A program made the position numbers and the translations under genes. Below are positions 39,878 through 51,800 of a stretch of 64,000 nt of DNA, in pieces. The notes beneath the pieces were generated by a model that searched no databases, was not told the origin of the DNA, and worked only from the letters and a program-made list of their open reading frames with translations. How positions within the stretch are numbered: position 1 is the stretch's first letter; every line of letters begins with the position of its first letter. The stretch spans positions 14,520,392 to 14,584,391 of the forward strand of contig NC_067203.1 in the NCBI RefSeq assembly GCF_026262505.1, given 5' to 3'. The stretch is from Trichomonas vaginalis G3 (lineage: Eukaryota > Parabasalia > Trichomonadida > Trichomonadidae).

Positions 39878-42800
39878 TTATTGTTGTGTTGTAATGAATG
39901 CTGCAACTGATCTTTGTATCCAGTGATCAGGAACAATCTGAGGTGTTGGAAGGAACAAAGATACAATGTAGTTAGGAAGATCGAGAGCTCCTGTTCCTCT
40001 GTTTTGTGTTCTGAAAACAGGACATTCGTAAGTGACATTTGGATCATATAAATTCTTTTCATCAGTTGGAACTAAATGCATAACAGGCAGTGATGAAATT
40101 AACTGTCTCTGACCACATTCCGCAAGACATTGCTTCTGTTCATCCCATCTTGCACCTTCAAGAGGAAGTCCTTCGATGTAAATTCCAACTTCTGGTTCAG
40201 AAACAATTTTGTCTGGAGACATTTCTGACAAACATGTTGTCTTCCATTTCAATGTATCGAATGGAACTGAATGACTTCTTGCATAGAGCTGCAAGATCGC
40301 AGTGAGGAACTCTTCAGGATGGAAGAATGCTCCTAACCTGTAAACAACAGGAGCACCCATTCTAACCCAGTTATCAAGGAATGCAACTCTTTGTTTCAAA
40401 TCTGCCATGTAAGCTCTAAGATTTAAGATTGAAGGGAATGACTTTTCAAGCCATTCTTCTGGAACTTTGTTTGCCAATAATCTCTTGTTCAATGTTTCAA
40501 GTCTTTCATCGATCATGATTAAACCCTTAAGTCCATTCCTCATAGCTTGTAACGACTCAGAAATGACTTCAATAAGATTGTTGTACAAAACAATTTCATG
40601 CAACAAAACTGTTGTCATCATTTCATCTGCTGGGAATTTCTTCTTGAACTGGAATATGTTGAATGGCTTAGGAACATCTGATATCAATGACTCAACAAGA
40701 TTAATTGCGAACTGTTCTTCAGATATAGAATCAGTTGCTGCAACTAATGTTGACTGGACTTCAATCAATGATGAGAAAATTGACAATGCTTCATTTCTTG
40801 CAATGATTGTACTTGCATTCTTGGAAAGACCGACATCGACACCTGCGGTAACAACAGGCCATTCTGAGATGATTTGTAACAATTCACTCAATGAGCCTCT
40901 GTAATGCGGTGCTTTGTATCTTTCACCGAATGAGAAATTCGGTTGATTTACTTCAGGACTGAAATATCTTCCTAAAAGTGACAACAACAATCTTCTATCC
41001 CAACGATCTGTAACTCTTCCACCGTAATTGAGTTCACCGATGACATAAGAAAGTGCTTCGAAAGGAACTTCACCATCAGTGCTTTCTCCCAAGAAGATCT
41101 TCAAGTGTTTGAGGGAAATGTTGTAGTCACTTGGATTGAATTCGTAAGGAATGTTCCATCCGATTGATCCGAACTGCAAACGTTCAAGAACAACAGCGTG
41201 GAAGAATGCCAAATGGAAACCAAGTTTCTTCTCAATGATATTCTCGTTGGAATCGTATTCTTCCGCATTGAAACCGTTGTAAATTCTCATAACGTTTTCT
41301 CTCATTCCCTTTGGAATTTCGTAAATAAGTTTTGTGCCTTGATACAAAATACCAATTGGGAATTGAGGACTTGACATTGTAACTAAACAGATCCTGAATC
41401 GAGGATTGACAGTCTTTGGATCTAAATTGTTTATAATGTTCTCAAGTCTCGGCATCCATGACAAAGAAAGATGGCAGTTTTGTAGCAAAACCCAGTAACC
41501 ATTTGAAGAAGCTTCTGCAATTAATTCTTCTGCTCCTTGTCCACGACCTCTACCAAGTGAATATGACTTGAAGTACTTGTCAGCTTCCATTGTTCTTGCG
41601 ACATTTATGATTTCATCTTGTGGATCGATACCTGGCATGATGATGAAAATCAATGGAGAAAGAGGATTGCTGTTCTTGAAGACATTCTGGAGTTTGAGAG
41701 TTGGAGGAGTGACGAACTCTTTACCCATTGAATTCTCAATGAATATATGTAATCCTTCACGTACTCTTTGTAAATGGAAAACTCTCAAAACTAATAATTT
41801 CTCGAACGGCGACAATTCTGCATCGAAAGGAAGTTTTTCTGTCTCAGGAGTAGGCGAATCCATGTAGTTTGCCCATTCTTGAGGTTTCTGTTCCAATGAT
41901 TTGAGGAGTCCTTCGAAAACAGGTGCTGCTTTGCTGAGATTTACAGCGATTGACCAAACATCATCTGGTAAGAAATTCGTTGGATTTGGTTCATTAGAAA
42001 CAGGAGGAGACAGCATGAAAGCCAATTCACTTCCACTTATTTGTTTCGTTGCGAAACCGATTCTGATTGACATCAAAGTAGAGAACAACAATTTGTGTCT
42101 TGAGAACAATGAATAAGAAACACTTTCGTAGAAATGAGTTGCAATTGTTTGATGGAACTCTTTGATCTTTTCTTCGTTGTCTTCTGGATGAGGGGAATCA
42201 ATAATTGCTTGTCTGAACAGTTCAACAAACCATTTAAGAGAGAATTGATACATTGGATCAATAACAGAGAAATCAGAAATACAGAAATACAAAAGAGCAG
42301 CTCTTTCTGCAACAGGGGAGAAAGTTTCTTTGAATTCATTGATGAGTTTTTCTGTTTCCAAAGAAGCTTCCATTTGTGTAGCAATATCTTTTGATGTTGC
42401 TTGAGCTTTTTGCAAAGTCTTAATAGCATTATCATCATCCAAAATATCACTACCAGCATTTGAAACAATATTGAGAATTTCGTTTTCGATTTCTTTCAGT
42501 TTCTTCGTATTTGCAGCTGATGCTTCCATGATTTTAACTCTCTTTTCATCTAAATCACTTCTTTCTACTTCAATCAGGTTATTCAACAACAAATCTGTTA
42601 ATCCAAACTGTGTTGTTGTGAAGTTAATCAATGAAACTTGTGAACAAACTTCAGGAGAATAATGAGGATTTGGATATTTCGTGGAAATATACAATCTGAA
42701 TGAATCTGAATAAGCAATTGATTCACCACCAAGAGAAACTCTCTTGATGCCATCAACATTGTGTATTTCACGTGAAAGAATTGGATCTAACAATGGATCT

Positions 42801-45800
42801 AGTTTCAATCCAACGTTTTCAATCAAAACAGGCAAACCAAAACTGACACAACTCTTCAATCTTTGGAGGAAATCACTTTGATCGAATTGAAGGACATTCA
42901 TTTTTTCTCCTTCAACAGCTCTCAACCATTTAGTACCACTTAATTGTGGATCAATTAACAATGGGAATGATTGATTCTTTGTAATAATCAAAGCGTTTTC
43001 AATTGAGTTTGTATCATTTGGTAAACCTTTAACTATCCAATCTCTGATGACGCCATCATTACCAAGAGCTGCTTGAATGGAGAAATCACTTGTATAAGCA
43101 ATTTTCTCGGTATCCAAGAAACCTTTCCATTCATTAATGATGTCGATTCTGAATTTCGGTGAGAAAACACCGATATATGTCAAAACACCTGAAATCAACA
43201 ATGAATCACCAAGAATGAATTGGGCAGTATTATGTAACTTTTGTGCTGTTTCTTCCCATCTTGCTGTTTCTCCTGATAATCCACTCATTATCTTCTCAGC
43301 TCTTTCTAATCTCGCTTGAGTATTTGCGACACTTTCAGCAAGTTCTTTTTCTTTCTCTTTCTGGGCTTTGACTGAATCACTCAAGTTCTTGAGTGTTGCT
43401 TCGACTTGGTCTAAGTGTTCTTGTGCTTTTGCGAGCATTTGTTTCGATTGTTCGAGTTTCTTTGCTGCTTCTTCAGCTGCGTTTCTGAGTGGCAAAATTT
43501 GCTGGAAAACGAACCAATAATCAAATGAAGCACAAACCCAATCATACAAAGCACCAACAGCTGCAAATGAACCACTAGCAATTGACTTCTTCTCAGCTCT
43601 TTGATCTGGTTCCGTTGGAACGTATTTCTTCAGTTTGTTGATTGTTTCTTTCTTGAGATCTTCAATTCTGAAGTTTTGTACGTTTTTAATGAAACCGATA
43701 TCATTCAACAACGAAATAACTTCTGGCCAATAATCTTCTTCCTTTGAACCAGGTGTTGGACCATTAACAACTCTTGGTCTACGTCCGAACATGATGCAAA
43801 CAGCTTCAAAGGTATCAATCATACCACTTGAAGGTGCATGCAATTTCTTGATATTCGAAAGAGAATCTTTATCTAATCTTAACACAGCATCTTGTGCTTC
43901 TTGTAACAAAGGTTGTGCTTTCTTGAATTGTTCTTGAGCAACAGAGTTTGCCTTTGTAGCTTCTTCAGCTTCTTTCTCTGCATTTTCTCTTTGTCCTTCG
44001 ACTTCTTTTCTTGTCTCTTCGACTTCTGCTGATTTGACTTTGAGTTCTTCAAGCATGTGCTCGCATTCAGCTCTTGTCTTCTTGAGGACAGGAATGTTTT
44101 GGTCGAGTTCTTTAGACATCTGTTGGATTTGTTCTCTTGTTGTTTTGATCTTTTCGACACCACCTTCGTAATTATTTATAAGATTTCCTGTTTCTTGGCC
44201 TTTCTGAGATAAATTTGCTGAGAAAGTTGCCAATAATTCGAAGTATCTCGAAGGAGTAACAGCGGTGAAACGTTTTGTTTCTTTAAGGAATCTGTCTGCA
44301 ATTCCTTCAACTGATTTATGCATTTTAACTAAAACAGTGATGATTGATTTGATGTTATCAGGAGAAACAACACCACTTTTAGTTAATGATGCTCTTGCAA
44401 CAGATTCCAAGGCGTTCTGGGACCATGGCATGTACCAATCGATTGTTGACTCGTTTCTTATTGCTGGATAAGAAATCATTGAATCCTTGAAGACTTGTCC
44501 GTATGGTGAAAAAGCCATGATTACGTGTAAATTCTTTCTTATCCTTTCAACAAACAAATCCCAATAATCTGTGATGTGGTTTGATAACCCCATGTCTTTT
44601 CCTGCGAGTTCTGCTTTGATGGCTTCTACTTCATCTCTTTCATAGAGTTGAGGAACTTCACCATTAATCATCAAGTTCGAAATGTCTTCAAGTTGTTGAG
44701 GCATAATTATTTGGACATCTGAAATAATGAATCCTGTTTGGACATCTTCTGTTCCGCATTTCTTTAACAGGTTCTTTAAGTCTTCATGCCATTCAGCAAC
44801 AGAATAAGTTCTTGTTATAGCAATCTCGAATGGTTCAATGTTACTCATGTACATTGCCAATCTTGCCAAACATTTTCTACCACTAGCTTTGACACCAACT
44901 AACAAAGCATGTCCTCCTATTGAAGCGAATATTCTTGTTAAAGCACTGAGATGAACAACAGCTTCTTGGAAGAGGACAATATCAATTGGTTTGGAGGCAT
45001 CTCTGTTGTGTTCATCCAATGTTAAATTACATGATTTAACTAATTCATCGGATGATTTCGTAACTTCTTTGTATCTTCCAGAATTATCAGCGAAAGTATT
45101 AAAGAGAAGGAATTCTCCTGGTGATTGATATTGTGTCTTAAACACATCAGCTAATACTTTAGCAACTTCTCCATCAAACCATTTCCTGTCATTGATTGAA
45201 TTGAATCTATCTGTGAATTCTCTTGTGATTTCATGTTTCCATAATCTTTGGAATTCACCTTCTGTTGCCAAATTTTGTGTATTTACTAAGCAAATTCCTC
45301 TTATTATGTGAACAATGTTTCTGAGATTGAAAATGTAATGTAATTTAGATGGAATTGGTAACAATCTCAATTGACATTGTTCAAACAATTTAATGATTCC
45401 TTCAGCTGCTTGTGGGATCATGTTCTTGATTGTAATAGATGCATCTTTCATGTTCCAATTCAATAATTCTTCAGTAATCTTTTGAATTGTCGACATTTCG
45501 TATTTAGGAAGATGAATTGTGAAGAAATGACGAGTTAATCTATGTGGTAATCCATACATACCACCTCCTGCAACTCCTGTTGTTGCCAATATCGATGTAC
45601 CAATGATATTCAAGAATTCAACAGGAGATGTATTAAACCAGCCTCCGTGATCAAAGAATTGTCTTAGGAGTTCTAATGCTGGTTGTGCACCATATATTTC
45701 TGGTTTGACTGATCCCAAATTATCAATCAAGAACAAGAAATGCTGGCCAGGAAGAGGTCCGAATGTTCCCAGTTTCTTATGCATGAATTGTAACATAAAC

Positions 45801-48800
45801 TTGGAAATGTTTGATGGTTGTGTACTTGGCGCTAAAGGTAAAACATATGATGGGAATTTCGCTGGATCCAAAACACTTCCAATAAGTGTTTTTCCTATCA
45901 ATGTCTTTGATGATTCGGGACCTTGAAGTAAAACACTGTGATGGTTACTCAGCAACAATCTCGAGAAGAACAAAGGAGCAGCGTTTTGATTTGTTGGATA
46001 GAATTGCTTTTCTATTGGAAGGTTCTGTGTTAAATTAATATTTGTTGTTCCATCAACCCATGGAACCCAATCCATACGTCCGAAATCAGCGTAATAATCG
46101 AAAACTGTATCTTTTTGTGGGAAGACACAGTTGGATTGGTTGTTTGTGCATAAATCTCGGAAGAAATTATCGAAAATTGGTCGAGATTCTTGTGAAACAA
46201 TTCCACCAAATGCCCAAACGCAGCAGAACAAGAAAGCACGTTCCATAACAGCCTTTAACATATCATTTGTAAAGAACTGGATGTTTTCTTGTGGTGTGAA
46301 AACAGAAGAGAAAACTTCTTGGTTCAATGGATCTGATTTAATTATTTCATCTCCTTCACCTTGTGTTTGAACTTCTTCTCTCTTTAACTGCATGAAACAG
46401 TCCAAAAGCTTCAACATGTTATTGACACAATAATTAGAATTGACTTCGAAAGCGTTCTTTGAGTCAACTTCAATGAATTGTATCAATTTCGGCAAATAAT
46501 TATCAAACAAAGTCTTCAAACTTGTCATCAAATCTGCAGCAGTTTCTTCGTATTTGTTGCACCATGTTTCAGTCAAAGCTGACCATGGAAGAACACTTGG
46601 ATCGTAGTAAATCATACCGCAACGAGAAACAGTAGCAGGAGAAGCTTCATCGAGATTATCAACTTCGAAGACCATTTTAACATGAGGACCTAATTGGATA
46701 CGTTCGTTGTTTGGAAGACAAAGAACTTTGTTATCATCCAACAAAGAGTTCATTGTTTCAATCCATAATGAATCGACAGGTCCATCAACAATGATCCACT
46801 TGAGCTCGGACTGATCAGAGAAACTTGCTTGTCTTATAGCCTTTGAAAGAACACCATCAGCCCATTCACTTGTGACAGGATTGAATGAACCATATAATTC
46901 AGCGATTGAAATTGCTTTAGGATTCAATCTGTCGTATTTCACAGGCTTTGTTTCAACACCTTCCATTTCTTTGGACATTGCAATTGCAAGTGCTTTGTAA
47001 CTTGATGATTTTCCACCCATTGAACCTCCTACCAACATTATACCATGTCTGACCAATGTTGTTTCATAGAGTTCTATGCATTTGTCGATATAAATCTGTG
47101 CAGGCTGTAATTTGAGTTCGACAAAAGCATCTTTGAGGTTATTAATGAGCTGTGCGTTCTTCGTTTTATTGGAAGTAACACTTGGAAATACATCATGAAT
47201 AATTCCAGCGAATAAAGGAATATCTGCTGAAATTAATTTAGGAGCTGTACAATCTCTGATGACTTGAACTAAAAGTGTTGCTTCATCAGCATTTAAGTCA
47301 TTTCTTTTCGCCTTTCCTGCTGTTGAAAGAATAGCTTTCATTGCACGCAAGCCCCAATCGTAGTGGTGGGCATTAGATAATTGTTTTCTGCATAAATCAA
47401 ACAAAGCAACAAGTTTGACAGATAAAACAGAAGCATCTTTGAAACCACCGGAGAAAAGAAGGATTTCTGAAATGAAAACGAAATCAGGAACCATCATAGC
47501 GCATGGTCTGAACACAGCTTTCAAGTTATCTGGTAATTCAGTACGTCCTGCGTAACCTGGGTTCATTGTAATGCAAATAGCTGCATTGACATTGAGTTTG
47601 AGTCTTCTCTGATCTAACTGGAAGTAATCCGCATTCTCAGAAATTGCGTTTTGTATTGTTCTGACTTGCTGAGCGATGACGGAAAGAACTTCGATGTTAA
47701 TACGGTTGAATTCATCGAAACAAGACCATGAACCTGATGATGACAAACCAGCGAAGAATTGAGACATTTGCTCAGGAGTAACTTCTTCAGAACAATTATA
47801 TACAACACAAGGTCTACCAAGAGCTTTTGCACAATCTCTAACTGTCTCTGTTTTTCCTGTACCTGCTGGACCACTTGGAGCGCCGCTCAAGTTTTGTTTG
47901 AAAGCAGATAAAAGTGTTTGATAACATCTATCTGTCAAAGGAGTAATAACCAATCTCGCGGAGTTTCCTGCGTATTCATATGAATATTCATAAGTATTAT
48001 TGATTGATTTGACCATGATTGTTTCATCATCCCAATAATATCTCAATTGTTTCTGCCATTCAAAGGATTCGACATCAGAAACTTCGTTTTCAATCAATTG
48101 AGCAATTATATCTCTGTTGTGGACTTCGAAGATCAACAAACAAGAAACAACTTGTCTTGTTTGCCTGGAGATTGGTTGTCTAACTAATGCTGTAAGGCTT
48201 TCAAGTTGTTCGATGAATTTTTGCATCAAAACTTTCAAGCCTCTCAATTTTTGGCCGGCCAAAACATTTGTGACTTGTTGTGTCCACATGATTTGGTTTG
48301 TCATCAAAACAACTTGCGCAGGGAATTCAGTGAGCCAGTATTCTCTCTTCTTCTTACCATAAGCAGGAATAGAATCAGCGACATAATCCTTTAATGTTGC
48401 CTTCATTTCTTCCTCGAAATGATTCAACCAATCTTCAATTTCAGGAGTGTTTCCATCAACGATATTCGACAATTTAACAGTTTCGCCTGTAGAATCGTTC
48501 ATATGTGTGATTTCGTTGTTTTCTGTAACAGTTATAGAGTTCACGTACTCGAACAATTTCTGCATTGAATCCTGTATTTTGTCGAAATCTTTTGTATGAG
48601 AAAGAATCGAAATAAGTTCATCATTTGACAAGAAGAAGAATCTTGGAAATCCTAATCTCTTTGTTTCAAGATATTCATTCAAACCTTTCGTGATATTATC
48701 CAATAATTCATTGCATTTCTGTAATGTTGGTAAAAGAACTTCTCTATGCATAACAGTGTTGAATTCTGAGTGTTCATGTGTCATTTCCATTATTTCTCGC

Positions 48801-51800
48801 CATGATTTATCAGCCGTTCCCCAATCTCTTGCTTCTGTCAATAATTTCTGTTGAATAGATGTTCCTGTGAAAATTGGCTGCAAATAGAGCCAACTTCTTT
48901 GACATAATATCCATGCTTCGAGTGTTTCGCTGCACATCTTGAGGAAATTCAATCTATCTGTAGCGCGTTTCTTTACAGGAGCAATGAAAGGAGATGTCAA
49001 CAATGTTTGTGTCGTAATTAATTGATCATCAATGACAGATGTGACATCATCAATTTCATGGAGAATGAAGCACTCTGTATCTCTGAATTCTCCTGTAACA
49101 AATTTCCTCTGTTGAAGATCAGCATCCATTTGATCTAATGATAATTCTAATGAATATTCTTGAGCAGCGACACTTGCAATCTCTGTGATTTTGTCGTTCC
49201 ATCTTTCGAGATTCAAATCGAGGAAATTTTGGAGAGTTAACTCCATTGATGGCATGACTTTGAAACCAACAACTTCTGAGATGATTTCCCAGTGCTTTGT
49301 CTTGATACCTTGGTGTCTGAGCCTTGTAATAATAGGAACATGAGTTTTGAATGCATCAATTTGTTCTGATAATGGTTGAAGAACTTTTGTAATCAAGACA
49401 TGTTGATTAGCAAGATCTTTCCTGAGTTTTGTGATCTTTTTAGTGGATTGAGACATGAATTGATTCATTGCATCAGCTCTGATTTGTGGGAATGGAGTAT
49501 CCATCCATGTTGTATATGTTTGGTTCCATTCTGATGCAAGATTCCATAATATTGATAAAGGAGTGAAATCTTCAATAAGTTTTTGCAATGGTTTGCACAT
49601 TCCAACTTCGAAATCGAACAATTTCTCGTGAGTTGAGTATGTATCGTTTTGTTCTCTGATCTTCTTGAGTTTTGCACCGATTTCGTTGATTTGGTCGACA
49701 GCTTCGATTGTCATATCCAAATCTGTATATTTTGCAGCGAAAGCAGCCAAAAATTCAGTAAGATCGTTAACTTCTGATTCGAGAGTTTGTTGATTCGATC
49801 TAAGTTCTCTAACCATTCTGATTCTTTCGACAGATAATGTTCTTTCTGTTTGTTCCATCTCAGCCATGATCTTTTGTGGCATTTGTCTGATGTTGTAATG
49901 GAAGTTAACTTCTTCGTTTGTAGTTTCGAAATGGAATTCTTCGAGAAACGCAAATCTTTCGTTTGCAATATTCATCATATTCGTTCTCTGTTTATTGGAA
50001 TTGTAAACATGTTCAAGATACTTCTTCATAGCCGCTAATTCTTCAGGAGTATTAGGAACTTTCTTCAATGTTACTTCAATTGTATCAAATTCAGTCTTCA
50101 AATCAGAAATTCCTTGCAAAGCAAGCGTCTTTATGCGTGTAAGGAATTGGAATATTAGTTCTTTGATTTGAGCTGATTTTTCTTTCTTGAAATCTTCACA
50201 AGATACAAAAAATGCACCGAGTTGATAATCTTCTTTCATTGTATTCTGTATTATACCTAATACTTTGTTGAATTCTGTTAATTGTGCACGGTATTCATTA
50301 AGTGTTCTTGTTCCATTTGGATCGAAATTCTTTGTATATTCAATTGGATCAAGAGAAAGAACTCCTTCTAAGAAACTTCTTTCTTTTATGAAACTGTCCA
50401 TTTGCTCCAAGATAGTATCAAGCATTTTCGTGAGCATTTCTCGTTCTTCTTTAATTTGAGATGAACAATCTTCAAAAGAAACAGCAGAAGAGTTCACTTC
50501 AACCAATGCAGATTTAACAACAGGTAAATCATTAACTGTTTCCTCGAATTCATCCAAAATTTTGAGAAATCCTTCTTTAAATTCTGCAACAGAAGGTTTA
50601 AACGTCAAATGTTTGTTTTCTGTTAATAATGTTGCTGAGAATTGTGAAGGAATTCTTTCTACAGTTTTCTCAGTGTATCTACAAAACAAAGTATTATATC
50701 TTTGAAGATTCTTATTGACAATTGTCAAAAGAACAGTATGAAGCATATGTGTTGTTAAAGAAACCATGTTATTAAATATTTCACGGTCCTTTTTCATTGC
50801 TGCAAGTTGATTTGGCATTGTATTACCCATAACACCTTCCAAAGTGTTCTGGATTTGTTTCTTGAAGCTTGAAGCAGTTGTTGTCAAAGTATTTCTCTGC
50901 ATTTTCATGAAATCTTCAAGAGAAACAATTTGATCGTAGTGGTCATCCAAAAAATTCAAAGAAACGGAATCTTGGAAAATCTTCCAGATTGTTTGAATGC
51001 CTCTTAAAACAGATTTTTGTGCGTATAAGTGTTTGGCTTTGATTTGTTCGAAAATTGCATTAAAATCGAATTTTTCATGAGGAACTAAACCATTTTTAGG
51101 TATTGGAGCAGGTTTAGGCTGTATCAGTAAGAAGTCATCTCTATTAGGTATCGAAGTATTCGTTTGTAAATCTGATACAAACTCCATTTTATTGATAATG
51201 AATTTAAATTCATTTGTAACTTCTTCGTCAAGTTGAGAAAGGAGTTGTTGATCTTTTGGACCCATTTTGATATCGAGCTTATCATGGAAAGCTTGTATAT
51301 TATCAGGAGATAGTGTTGGAATGTTGTCTGTACTCATGTTTGCAACTCTGGAGTCAAATCTAAGTTGTGTTTCCGCTCTGACACACATTTCTTTGGCGTG
51401 TGCGATTCTGTCTTGGAATTTTTGTAGATTCTCTTTGCGGAAACGGATATTGAATCTGGCAACTTTCTTACGACGACCTGTACCATCCCATTCGATCAAA
51501 AATAAACCGGAATTATCATCATAATCTAATACTGTACATTTGGCCCAGTAAAATGAGCCATCGAGCTGCTGGTACTTAGAATAGGCAATTGGATCTTTCA
51601 TTAATACGTCAATTGGGAATTCTTGGTAAGTTAAATCATCGAACATTTCTAATGGTAAAAACTGAGGTTCTTCTTGCGATAGTTCTTCTTGTAATGGTGG
51701 TAGTGGTTTAATGGGTTGCTTATATTTCGATTTTAATATATCATTTAAGTTGGTTGTAACAGTTCCTGGTGGAAATACAGTGTTTGCAACTTCACCTTGA

